Source: Boesenbergia rotunda (taxonomy: Eukaryota > Streptophyta > Magnoliopsida > Zingiberales > Zingiberaceae). Taken from it: DNA of 64,000 nucleotides. The notes beneath the pieces are model-generated. The model worked only from the letters and a program-made list of their open reading frames with translations, made no database searches and was not told the origin of the DNA. Positions 10,868-21,224 of this stretch are shown piece by piece. Made by a program: the position numbers and the translations under genes. Position 1 is the stretch's first letter; the number at the start of each line of letters is the position of its first letter. Where the stretch lies: assembly GCA_024364735.1 (NCBI GenBank), contig JAGFNQ010008760.1, forward strand, positions 1 through 64,000, read 5' to 3'.

Positions 10868-11984
10868 ATGTGTGACAATATGTTAAGTTAGGTAAACATA
10901 TAGCAATAATGATAATAGCAAAAGCAATTGAAATTCAAGCATAACACACAAGAGGCAACCTCCCCCTTAACCTATGCTTTCTCCCAAATTTCAACCCTTA
11001 TTGCTAATCCCAAGTTAGAGTTAAGGTTTCCCAACTTACTCTAAAGTTATAACCAAACCTAAATTAAGTTTCAATCTAAAAACCTAACTTAACACTCAAA
11101 TTCTCCCCCTTTGACACCATCAAAAGATTGCCCCAAGCAAACCCACCTTAGGTGCCAAATAAAACTTAATCAAATTTCTGAATATCCCCTCAGAAATCAC
11201 CACGTGCCACCATCTGCCCCTCACCGCAGTCGACTGCCCCCAGGCAGGTGACTGCGACACTGCAGACTGAATTTCTAGCCGAAATTCAGAAACCAAATAA
11301 AAATTCCAGAAAATCCGAAAAAATATAAAACTTTGCAAGCACGATTGTAAAGGTATCCCCTACCCTAGAAAAATTTGGCTTGTGAAAATCACCAACCGTG
11401 CTTGACTTTTGGTACAAACTCTAAAATCTTCAAAATCAAGCACTTTGTATCAAGGTAGAGGTGTGATATAGATGACTGGTGTTTGCGACCTCTTAGCACT
11501 TCCACTTGTCATTTGAAATGATTCGCAAACTTCCCTTATACATATAAATGTGTCTATATTTTTACAAAGTCTCCTCCCAATTTCCTTTCGAGTCTAAAGA
11601 AGCATTCCTTTCACCCACATGACACTCTTATCTCATTGTATGCTACAAGAGAGGAAAATATAATATTTTTATGTGATTTTTAATCAAAACATGTAGAAAG
11701 TATCATAAGCATACATATACAAAAGAATATCAACATGTTTAGCAATATACTAGCATTTATCATCCCACACAAGCACAACTTTAATAAAAGTAGCATGATG
11801 AAAGTACATAGTTCATGGAGTCAAAGTTAACTTGCAAACATTACCATACTACCTAGGGCCAAACAAGGCCAAAAGTTATCCAAATACATGTTACCATCAA
11901 ATTAGAAGGTGATTGAGAGATAATAAGACAACATCACATAATACTCTCAACACTTGAAACTCCCTCAAAACATGCATCCTCTGA
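10868..11984. other. untranslated 3' interior of element E
   Basis: AT-rich, no credible open frame. One CAGTCGACTG palindrome at 11227-11236. It separates the extra ORF from the polypurine tract. Confidence 0.6.
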
Positions 11985-13151
11985 TCAAAAAAACATATGG
12001 TCATCACCATCTGGAGGAGGAGGAGGAGGAGCAGGAGGACCCTGATATGTCAAGTCCCATCGCTGTAACATCTCGTACATGGTGTCCTGCCTGGTCATGA
12101 ACCCCTGACAGAACTCTGTAAGGCCCTGCACCTCCCTATGAGTGGCTGTCTGCCCCTGCTGTAGGCTCTGAACATCTCCCTGGATAGTGTCAACAGACTC
12201 ACGAAGCCCATGAAGATCTGCCTGCATCTGAGTGAACTCTGCACGTGTGATCGGCTCTCCAGGCTCCTCAACTGCCTCAGGGGCCTCTGGTCGCTCTCTC
12301 TAGACAAACCCACCCTGTCTACACTCAATACCAGCCAAGGACAATTGTCTCTGACCGATCTGATCATAATCCTTCGACAGGTGTCGAGTCTGACCACTAC
12401 AAACTCGGAGACCAAGACGTGAATGAAAGAACTCTGTGAGTAAATGATAGAATGGCATATAAATCTTGCCATTCACACTCTGGGAGGAATGACAGATGGC
12501 GCTAAAAACCTGAAGAGAGATATCAATATCTAGCCTCCTCTCCAATGTATACATCATGACTAAGTGGGGAAGTCTGATCTTAGCTCTCCCCTTGGTGACA
12601 ATCGGCAGAATACACTCAACAACAATTTTATATAAGACATGGCTGGCAGGTCTCATGGGTTTAGCGTCAAACAGACGCTCAGACTCATGTCGATGCCTCC
12701 TAAAGTAGTGCATATGAATTTGATCAATTGTCACCCCAGGAAATTCCAATGGTTCTATAACTGTGGGAAAGTAGGTAACCGGATTATTGGATGCTCTGCA
12801 ATCCAAGAAACTAGCCAGACTCATAACAAAGAAGGGAACAGTGACCCCGGCCACTCGAGACTCATATAGGTTGTTGTCTACATCAATGCATGTTAAGTTT
12901 GCATAAAATTCCATGCAGAGGTCAATATCGACATCTTGTTGACAGTAGACCAACTTTGCCAATTTATAATGTTTGATCATCTCATCCAGTGGTAGAGATT
13001 TTTCTTCAAAGAACTTCTTATTCAGGTAACGACAACTCATTACAATGAATTCATTATCCTCAAATCGCTTCTTGCACTCCAAGGATCTAAATTTAGACTC
13101 TTCTTGATTTTGTCGGGATGAACCCTCACCCCTAGTTCTCTTAGTGGCCAT
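11985..13151 (-). pseudogene. ORF2 of element E, plant-transposon-type protein with one stop
   Basis: One minus-strand frame of 389 codons with a single TAG at 12300-12302. The first 283 residues are a folded-looking domain with a FYANL segment near residue 107 and LASFLDC near residue 135; from memory this resembles the 'putative plant transposon protein' domain found after pol in some SIRE and Athila-type elements, but I could not check it. After the stop comes a short segment that looks helical and coiled (heptad Leu, Val and Ile around the Gln-rich QADLHGL to RWDLTY part), then a run of prolines and an acidic tail. It has no polymerase or integrase motif. The role is unknown; its place downstream of gag is the env-like position of related elements. 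Confidence 0.6.
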
Positions 13152-14191
13152 CCTAACATCTCAAATGTATGCATGCGCACCAAGACACCCCCAAACAAGG
13201 AAAATGACAAGGAAAATATGCACAAAATGCCACATTAGTTCCAAAACCATAAGCTTAATGAAAAACTAAAACTTAAATCGTGATACCTCTTCATTCTCTG
13301 CATCTTGAGACCTTGAGATCCGGATTTGTTTAAAAGTGGGAGTTTCAACTAGCCCTAGAAGTAGATCAAGGTTGAACAAGGGCTTAGAGAGGAGTTTTAG
13401 GGCTTGGTAGAGGTTAAGGACGAGAATGAGACGAAATCGTCGGGGGTTGGAATGTCAAAAACTTAGGTTTGGCCAGCCCCTGCGCGGCAGTATCCTTTTT
13501 AATCCCTCGCTTAGCAGGTGACTGCCCTATGGCAGTCGCCTGCGAAAACCCACAGTAGGGTTCTATGTTTACGGGCAGGTGACTGCCATTTGGCAGGTGA
13601 CTGGTATCTGAATTTTGGTTTTTTAATCCGAGATTCAGTAATGCACCAATAATTCCACCAATTTCCAAAAATTTTGAAATTTTGCGAGGACATTTGTTGA
13701 TCCTATGTTTACTTAGGAAAATATAACTTCAGTTAAAGTCATCCCAACTCCCAAGTTTGGTACAAACTCCGAGTTTTTCTAAAAAGGTATTATAGAACTT
13801 TTCCCAAAAGTTCTAATTTTGACCGTACCTTGATGCTTCTCCTTATATTCACTCATAATCACTTCATGGCATCAAGTTACATGGTATTTGGGCATTAAAA
13901 TCGATTTGTCTTAGCTAGAATTCTAATTTTACCTTTTTCTCTATAATCCTTCCCTTAGTGTGCCAATTCTCTAGGATTAAGACTAGCCTTAGCCTTTTTA
14001 ACCCCTTGGCACACTCTATACTTCTTTTTAATTTTCTAGAAGAAACCCACCTGAGATCCATTGGCCATGGACCCCATTTTGGCTTCCAGAGCTTTCCCTT
14101 GAACTCTTAGCCCTAATTACCTTCTTAGGTAGCTCTTCTACAAAGGCAAGACCACACCGATGCTCCTCCGGTGCTTTTTGCCCTTCCACTA
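13152..14191. other. spacer between gag and ORF2 of element E
   Basis: No gene found. This 1.0-kb gap is where pol would be expected. It contains more copies of the GGCAGGTGACTGCC / CAGTCGCCTG motif (13515-13610). Confidence 0.6.
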
Positions 14192-15628
14192 TCACTCTCT
14201 TAACCTATAGATATTTTCTTTGGTCAACTTCTTTTCTTTCCCTTTAAATGGCTTTTCCTTGCCATTTTTCACTTTCTCTCTACCATAGTTATAGGGCATC
14301 CTTGAATATGATACTTTATCATCATTAGCCCTCCTAGGTTGGTATACTAATCCTAACCTACCATTCCTAGGTGGTTGATCCTTGTGTATCACGTTTGATC
14401 CCTTGGATCCCTTAATGACTTCACCAAGACTTCTTTCTAACTTATCAAGCTTTGCTCTTAAAACTTGATTTTCTTCTTCTAACATCCTAACCCTAGAATC
14501 ACTAGATCTAATAAGACCATCTCTAGGTTGGTCTATTTTTCTGATCATATTTCTCCCTTTCTTAGAACTTATGCCTTGGTCCTTATTTCTAGAGTTCCTA
14601 GACTTATCATGAACTGAAAATTTTTTGGTGTTTTGACCCACAAAATTGTTTCTATTCCTATCATGATATTTAAAGCCAAACACATTCATGGGAACATAAT
14701 TGTTACTAATTCTATCATTCAAGCATTCATCTTGAGCATTTGTTGAAAAACTTAAAGCATGAGTTGGGTTAGAGAATACCTTCCTTACCCTTGGTGCTCC
14801 CCCTTGATGAGTGCTTCTCTCTCTTTCTCCTTTTTCCCATTTCCTAAGGTGCTCCATTTTGCTAAGTTCTCTTTTCTTGGGGCATTTTGTGTGGTAATGT
14901 CCTAATTCCCCGCATGTGAAACATCTAATTCTTTTCCTCCTTTCTTGGATTCCTCCATTCCTACAACCCACATTAAATTTAATTTGAATGGACTTGGGCT
15001 TAGAAATTACCTCCCTTTTTCCTAGTGGGCACTTATCTTTGTAGTGCCCCTTTTTGTTGCAACCAAAACATACAATATGGTCTTTTGACTTAGCTTTGGT
15101 GGAGGTGGAAGTCATCTCTTGCTCTTGTGAGGATGAGGGTCTCTCCTCCCTCTCAACCTTTGATGATAATTCCTTCTCTTCTTCTCTTGATGAAGTACAT
15201 GGTTCCTCACTTAATGACACGGGCAATTTCTCATTTTGATCCTCTTGAATTATTGTACTTGCCTCTTTAGATATTTCGACTACTCGAGCTTGTGAAGGGT
15301 TCTTATGAAGTTCTTCCAACTTGTTCCACAATTCGCATGCATTTGAATATTTCCCTAAATTATCCAAGACATGTTTAGGCAATATATTAATCAAGATATT
15401 TATTACCTTCTCATTGGCTCTAGCTTGTTCTTGTTGTTCACTTGTCCAATATCTAGGGCGAAGCTTCTTGCCATGCTTGTCCTTGGGAATTTTGAATGGG
15501 TCTTCAACGGCCATTCTACACTCCCAATCCATCCCGAGCCAATTCTTCATTCTATCTTTCCAATAGTCAAAATTCTTTTGCTCGTATGATGGTGGTGAGT
15601 TGATATCGTCACCAAACTTGTCATCCAT
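14192..15628 (-). CDS. gag: Gag protein of element E
   Basis: An intact 478-residue structural protein of a copia-type LTR element; Gag packages the element RNA into cytoplasmic particles. The N-terminal quarter is a capsid-like helical region with WTSEQQ and LWNKLEELH segments. Two CCHC zinc knuckles bind RNA: CFGCNKKGHYKDKC (about residues 187-200) and CFTCGELGHYHTKC (236-249). A predicted coiled coil lies near 380-405 (MLEEENQVL to RSLGEV), and the tail is strongly basic. I chose the ATG at 15628 because the frame stays open upstream right into the primer-binding site at 15700, where translation would not start. No protease or polymerase follows. It is one of only two long intact coding regions in the window. 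Confidence 0.85.
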   Translation of the reverse strand: MDDKFGDDINSPPSYEQKNFDYWKDRMKNWLGMDWECRMAVEDPFKIPKDKHGKKLRPRYWTSEQQEQARANEKVINILINILPKHVLDNLGKYSNACELWNKLEELHKNPSQARVVEISKEASTIIQEDQNEKLPVSLSEEPCTSSREEEKELSSKVEREERPSSSQEQEMTSTSTKAKSKDHIVCFGCNKKGHYKDKCPLGKREVISKPKSIQIKFNVGCRNGGIQERRKRIRCFTCGELGHYHTKCPKKRELSKMEHLRKWEKGERERSTHQGGAPRVRKVFSNPTHALSFSTNAQDECLNDRISNNYVPMNVFGFKYHDRNRNNFVGQNTKKFSVHDKSRNSRNKDQGISSKKGRNMIRKIDQPRDGLIRSSDSRVRMLEEENQVLRAKLDKLERSLGEVIKGSKGSNVIHKDQPPRNGRLGLVYQPRRANDDKVSYSRMPYNYGREKVKNGKEKPFKGKEKKLTKENIYRLRE

Positions 15629-15687
15629 GGCTCTTTTCCCTCTCGCAAGTGCTCCCTCGGCGGTTAGTCCGATGAAGAGCGGTACTT

Positions 15688-15699
15688 GCTCTGATACCA
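15688..15699 (-). other. primer-binding site of element E
   Basis: GCTCTGATACCA, reverse complement of the initiator Met-tRNA site, two bases from the LTR edge. Confidence 0.85.
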
Positions 15700-15701
15700 A
15701 C

Positions 15702-16165
15702 TGTAGGATCGATGTAGGGTGCTAGAGGGGGGGGGTGAATAGCACTTTTTGGATCTTTGATCTCTAAAAGTTGTTAGCGCAGCGGAAATAATATGTAAAA
15801 TGAATAACAATGCTAACAATACCAGATTTAGTTGGTATCCACCCCGGCTGGGTGACTAATCCAACAATCCTTCGGCGGATCACTCCCCGGATAATCTCCG
15901 GCTATCTCGTGTTGCTCCTTGTGGGTGGAGAAAACTCGCCACAGCACCTTGGACACAATCTGAGAATACAAGACTACTAACTTGCCCTATCCAAGCAAGT
16001 TTCGTCGAAAAGAATAGGAGTAAACGAGCCCCTTTTAAACTAGGGCTCGAATCTGGAACAACGGCTACCAGTCGACTGCCAAGTGGCAGTTACTTGGTTC
16101 CACTCAGATTCGACCGTTGCATCACAACGTTCGAAATCTGACAGCCTGTTCCAACCCATAGCAGT
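15702..16165 (-). repeat. 5' LTR of element E, truncated
   Basis: Matches the first part of 9894-10852 from TGTAGGATCG through the first CAGTCGACTG copies, then breaks off near 16165 in a patch of short rearranged repeats. Roughly half of the LTR, including the TGTTGAGG end, is missing. Confidence 0.8.
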
Positions 16166-16228
16166 CGACTGACAGCCTGTTCGAAATCTTTGCATCACAA
16201 CGTTCGAAATCTGACAGCCTGTTCGAAA
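16166..16228. other. rearranged junction with templated filler
   Basis: The segment GACAGCCTGTTCGAAATC appears twice, and part of it and the flanking GCATCACAACGTTCGAAATC are copied from the LTR just to the left (16118-16150). This is the pattern left by repair of a break with repeated template switching. Confidence 0.6.
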
Positions 16229-16687
16229 TCTTTGGAGTGCCTTGGTGATCTCGGTTCTCGGTAACTCATCACCCACACGACGTTCGGGAGGGAAGGGACA
16301 TAAGGTAGAAGACTACGAGGTAAAGAGAGGTATATTTCTCTCTCATCTCTATTATTTTGCTTTGTCATTTTATGTGATTGATTAATTATTATCGTGTTAA
16401 TTATTTGATTATTAATTCCAATAATTAATCGTATTTTAGACCCCGATAAAAAATACAAAAACTGACGATCCACTCGTCATCTTTTCCGCAGTCATTTGGT
16501 TTGGAGAATTACAAGGCTCGATCTTTGTGATTGGCCAAGTTGTAATTCATACCGAATGATACGATGACGAGATGGTCGATGGGAGACAGTCTCCATTCGG
16601 ATTAAATTTTTTAATCCGTAGACGTGGAGAGGTCTCTCATGGATGATCAAGTATTCGCTAGGGAAACCCGCCAAGCCATACCCAACA
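16229..16687 (+). repeat. M-type LTR piece, right end
   Basis: It runs from TTTGGAGTGCCTTGG to CATACCCAACA and matches the reverse complement of M1 5502-5960, including CACACGACG, ACCCCGA and ATTTTTTAATCCGTAGAC. It is the right part of the LTR whose left end is at 9669-9893. Confidence 0.7.
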
Positions 16688-16983
16688 AATTGTATTCCAA
16701 TCCCTTCGGTAAAGGGGTTATGCATTCTCTACTACCCGTGCATTTTTCTGTCTTCTACTCTTCTCCATCGAGGCATTGACTTGAGCGTCAGAGTGGGCTC
16801 TGCCGGACAACCTCCGGCGTGTTCCCCTGACGCTCGTGTTGATCTCGCAGGGCGCGGAGTTCCTCCCATATCGTCAACATCAACGTGGGCTGAACCCCGG
16901 TGACTGGCTGTCGACGTCGATTCCTTCCGGAATAGGTTTGGCGTCGTCTGTGGGAAATCAGTGAAGCACTAGAAGGAGCACTG
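16688..16983 (+). repeat. right end of gypsy 5' LTR and leader
   Basis: It holds the rest of the gypsy LTR and a TTTGGCGTCGTCTGTGGGAA segment at about 16937-16956, the near-universal string found just after the LTR of Tat-lineage gypsy elements. The gag start follows at 16984. Confidence 0.55.
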
Positions 16984-18608
16984 ATGGCAGGGCCGCAGGG
17001 ACAATTCATTGTCATGACGAGAGAGGAACTGGATTGCTTGGTGCCTAACGCCATCAAAGAAGCACTTGAGCTACACCAAGTCGAGCAAGCTGCCTCGCAG
17101 CGAGGGGCTCCTGCATGGGAGGAGATCCCTAGAGTCTCCATCTCGCACTCGCGAAGATCCATCACACCATTGGGGCGACGGGACGGAGAAAACCCCAGGT
17201 CCCCGAAGAGACTCTCCCAGAGATATCGAGAAGGTCCACTTGGTAGCCTCCAGTGCGCAGAGGCACAAAGAGGGACAAGGGAAAAGTGAGGAACCTAAGG
17301 CCTCCCATAATGTTCCCTCTACTCCCTTCTCACCTGAGATTGTGGAAGACCCAATGCCGAAGTATTTTCGTGGGCCTGGGATCGCTGATTATGACGGGAA
17401 GACAATTTCAAAGGATCATGTCTGCAATTTTGAAAATGCAGCACTCCCGCACCAATATACTGACGGTGTAAAGTGTCGGGTGTTCCTGAACGCCCTGTCT
17501 GGAGCAACCCAACGATGGTTCCAGAGGCTGCCACAAGGTTCTATCAACTCCTTCGCGGAGTTTAGAACCACCTTCCTCCACGACTTCGTCAGTAATTGTC
17601 GCTATCAGAAGACGTCACTCAATTTGTTCGCTCTCAAGCAGAAGTCGAAAGAGCCGCTCAAGGAGTACATCCAACGGTTCAACAGGGTAGCACAAGACGT
17701 GCCCAGTGCAACATCTGAAATCCTTGTCAGTGTCTACACCCAAGGGCTCGCAGAAGGGGATTTTTTCCGATCCTTGGTGAAGAAGTCCCCCAACAGCTTC
17801 GATGATCTGCTGGGGTGTTCTGTCAAACACGTTAATGTGGAGGAGATGCAATACGCCCGTCGCAAGGAACCAGCCGGAGCCCTCCCTCAAGCTGTTCCCC
17901 GGTCTGAAAGGAGGGAGCCCCCAGCTCCAATTCGAGGAAAAGACCTTCACCTCGGGAAGGACCAGTGGGCTGGCCGGTGAAGGCTGGTCGAGACGGTGGA
18001 TACCGAGCAGCCAGAGCCATTGACGAAGTACTGCAGTTTCCACGGCAGTGCGACACACTCCACCGAGGAGTGTCATGCCTTGAGGAGGAAATTGAGTGAG
18101 GAGGCGGACACCAAAACTCGGAGGAAGTGGAATAAGGTCGCGAGGAAGGAGTCGGTCTCGGTCACGGTCGCGAGGAAGGAGTCGTGGGCCTGCACCCCGC
18201 AGATCTCCCTCCTTAGAAAGAGACCCCCAGAAGGGATAGGCCCCTGTACGTGGCCCGCCCTTGGGACATGTTGGAGTAATCTCCGGGGGATCCACTGGAG
18301 GAGATTCCCATCGGCCAAGGAAATCTCATACCAATCGATTAGAAAACTACTCAATCACGATTAGTCAGAGCCAGGAGCATGACCCTACAATCTCTTTCGA
18401 TCCAGCAAACTTGGAAGAAGTGGAAGCTCCCCATGAAGACGCCAAAGTAATCCTTGCCCGCATCGCCAACTACGAGGTTAAGAGCATCTTCGTGGACACA
18501 GGAAGTTCCGTGAATATCCTGTATAAGGCGGCTCTGGACAGATGCAGATCGACGATGATGAGCTACTCCCGGTCTCGACCCCACTGTTCGGTTTTAGGAG
18601 CTATCGAG
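16984..18608 (+). pseudogene. Tat/Ogre-like gypsy gag and protease, broken
   Basis: The first frame begins ATG at 16984 (MAGPQGQFIV) and shifts near 17100-17280 into the frame that carries the capsid core (WFQRLPQGSI, LFALKQKSKEPLKEYIQRFN, GLAEGDFFRSL). A stop at 17978-17980 precedes a CCHC-like segment (YCSFHG to HSTEEC). Another frame change leads to the aspartic protease with its FVDTGSSVN active site at about 18491-18517. At 18609 a G-type LTR fragment cuts the gene, so reverse transcriptase and integrase are absent. The gag sequence is of the Tat/Ogre group of gypsy elements in my judgement. Non-functional: at least two frameshifts, one stop and a truncation. Confidence 0.8.
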
Positions 18609-18899
18609 TGTGGGACCGGTGCCGTCGATAGAGGGGGAGGGTGAATATCGACTCGTAAAAAATTCTTTCGTCGACTCATCGGAAACTTAGATCTTCGTTT
18701 GTTCGTTCTAGACAGAGAGTTAGTAGCAGCGGAAAATAGAAAGAACGAAAAACCAAACAACTCAAAGTGCACATAGGTTTTACTTGATTCCCAACCCCCT
18801 AGGGTCAGTTCATCCAAGGCCTAAGCACGGGAAACACCCGTCCACTAATAGTCTCCTTTTTGAACTTTCTGGAGGCGGAGAATCTCGTCTTACAGTGCA
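18609..18899 (-). repeat. G-type LTR fragment, left end only
   Basis: Starts TGTGGGACCGGTGCCGTCGA directly inside the gypsy protease and follows the G LTR (52611 onward) through the AGTTAGTAGCAGCGG and CCTAAGCACGGG segments up to the CTTTCTGGAGGCGGAG block, then stops. Confidence 0.75.
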
Positions 18900-19498
18900 A
18901 ATCCTAGTGGGACTAGGCACACCTAGTGAGACTAGGTGAAATCTAGGTGGATTGGCAAGATCGGACGCTAGCACGGAAAAAGTCCTAGTGGGATTAGGCA
19001 CACCTAGTGAGACTATGTGAAGTCCATGTGGATCTGGGAGATCACACGTTGGCAAGGTGAAAGTCTACCTAGAGACTAGACCTAACTCGAGGGTTAGGCA
19101 AACCTAATTGGGAACTAGCTTAAGTCCTAGTTGGGAACATGGCAAGGGAAAGTCCATGTCGGTCAAATGTCTGATCAGACACTTGGTGAGAAAGTCCTAA
19201 TAAGTCACGGTTGACTGGGGTTAGGCATGGGAACCTTAGATCGCGGGTATATAAGGTTTTCATGCAGGTTTAAAGCGTGTGCTCTTGAAGCTATTTCGAC
19301 GACTCTTCTCCCCCTTCTTCGCCAGTTCTTGAGCTAGTATTGGTGCACATCAAGAGACGTGTTTCCAAGTAAGAAGAAGAAGAAAGCAAGACAAGTAAGG
19401 ATCTAAGTGTACAAATCTTGCAAGATTTATTGTATTTGCTTGAGTTTCTTGAGTGTTGCTTCTTTTAAGCTTATAAGAGGTTTCTCCAGCTCAAGAAG

Positions 19499-20670
19499 TG
19501 TTAGGATCTTACCATTTGCTAGAGGGGGGAGGGGTGAATAGCAATTCTCGATTCTTCTTCGTACAATGTTAGCGTGCGCAAGTGGAAATACTAATAACAA
19601 AATCAAACAATCGCTAACACATCACCTTTATGTGGTTCAGAGATAAAGCTCCTACTCCACAGCTGTCCGTAAGGTGGACGATCCCGATCCGTCGGTGGAT
19701 GACTCCCCGGAAGACCTCCGGCTAGCTCGTGTAGCTCCTTGTGGGTGGAGAAACCTCGCCACAACTTGAACAACACTCCTGAGTTCTTAGACTACCTATT
19801 GGACTTTAACCAAAGCCAATTTCGTCAAGAACTCTCAGCCAAAACCGAGTCCCTTTAAATAGTGCTCAAGGCTGAGAAGACCGTTACCAGTCGACTTGTC
19901 CGTTACCAGTCGACTGGTCCCACTCAAATTCGACCGTTACAGCTTAACGTTCAAATTTGAGCTACCATCAGTCGACTGCTCCAGGGGCAGTCGACTAACC
20001 ACCAGTCGACTGCTCCATTACCAGTCGACTGATCATTCTGTGGTATACACCAGTCGACTGATCCACTTCTACACCTAAGGTTTTCCTTTCCCGAGTTCAT
20101 TTCTCTCAGCACTCGAACCCTAGGATTTCCCGAGTACATTTCCCTCAGCACTCGACCCCTCACGACCTGGTTGACTCTTTATCTAACAGCCTCGATCTGT
20201 CGCCTTCAAGCCCTCTTCGACTTTGGCTCCCATCCCTCAGATGCGCACACAAGCCCTCAGCTTGCCTCCATGTTATCCTTCACGCATACCTCGAAGTCCG
20301 CTTCCCTCAGCTCATCATTCTTGCTCCTGCAGCCTCGACCTGTTGCCTTCAAGCCCTCTTCGACTTTGGCCCTCATCCCTCAAATGCGTACACAAGCCCT
20401 CAGCTTGCCTTCATGTCATCCTTCACGTATGCCTCGAAGTCCGCTTCCCTCGGTCATCGTCCCTACTTTGTCCATGGTCCCTCGGATGTGACCACAAGCC
20501 CACGACTTGCCTCCATGCCACCCTTCACCGTACCCGAAGACGTCCAACCAAGTCTATGTGTATCCTACACACCTGCACACTCAAATACACATATCAAATA
20601 CAAGGGTGAACCTAACTTAAACCCTTTGCCCAAACATTATGGTCACTCCGAACCTTAGATTTCCCCAACA
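19499..20670 (-). mobile_element. S: solo LTR with AGAAG target duplication
   Basis: A 1172-bp LTR from TGTTAGGATC to CCCCAACA, flanked on both sides by AGAAG (19494-19498 and 20671-20675). It shares the G-run/TGAATAGC edge and the CTCCTTGTGGGTGGAGAAACC block with element E, so it is a relative of E. A solo LTR is the product of recombination between the two LTRs of a former full element. Confidence 0.9.
19888..20060 (-). promoter_or_regulatory. CAGTCGACTG palindrome array in S LTR
   Basis: Seven copies of CAGTCGACTG or one-base variants at 19888, 19907, 19969, 19988, 20003, 20022 and 20051. On the minus strand they sit within 200 bp upstream of a TATTTAAA box (19853-19860). Regulatory role is inferred from position. 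Confidence 0.5.
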
Positions 20671-20850
20671 AGAAGGAGATCGTTTATAGTATATGAGAGA
20701 GTCAGGATCCTTGGATTAATCACCTCAAAGAGGTGGAGACCAAGTAAAATCGAGGTGTTAGCATTGCTCAAGTCTTCCGCCACAATAAATCTTCATCGAG
20801 CAAAAATCTGAGCTAATCACCCCCCCTCTAGCTCGCCTACCGATCCTAAT

Positions 20851-21224
20851 ACAAGAAAGTAATTGGTATTCTCCGGAAGTGAATCAAAAGTGTCTATCTC
20901 TAAATATGATATCATGTCAAAAGAAAAATAAATTCTATCATAAGAATATATGGAAATTATTAATGTTCTTCTAGAGTAAATCAAAGATGTTTAGATTTAG
21001 ATATTCTTTCATATCAAAAGTAAAAAAATATTAACTTTTTAAAATATTTTCTCTTCTTAGAGTCGTCATTAATTAAAAGTCATGGCGGGACTCAAAAAAG
21101 TAAAATATTTATACTAGAATTGACTTATCTAGGCTAGTTTTGGTAAAAACATATTTATGACCTAGATGGTTTTAAAATTTTAAAATTTTATCATGGACAA
21201 AATAAAAAAAAAGTGAAAAAAAAC
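20851..21224. other. AT-rich remnant, probably leader of the SIRE-like element
   Basis: Begins with a degenerate primer-site-like ATTGGTATTC at about 20862-20871 and has no open frame. Nothing else recognised. Confidence 0.4.

Larger units (their letters stand above)
9894..16165 (-). mobile_element. non-autonomous LTR retrotransposon E (gag plus extra ORF, no pol)
   Basis: A minus-strand element with 3' LTR (9894-10852), polypurine tract, an extra ORF (11985-13151), gag (14192-15628), initiator-Met-tRNA primer site and a truncated 5' LTR (15702-16165). Nothing resembling protease, integrase, reverse transcriptase or RNase H is present in the 4.85-kb interior, so it would depend on enzymes from another element. 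The layout fits the published class of gag-only LTR elements (TR-GAG) with an additional ORF in the place where some plant copia elements carry an env-like gene. Confidence 0.8.
18900..20850 (+). repeat. SIRE-like copia LTR, plus strand, interrupted
   Basis: 18900-19498 and 20676-20850 together look like one LTR, split by the S solo LTR. The first part has four variants of the CCTAGTGGGACTAGGCAC theme and a TATATAAGG box at 19250-19258; the end has ACCCCCCCTCTAG and GATCCTAATA, the mirror of the G-run edge seen in E and G LTRs. The left end is missing. Confidence 0.55.
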
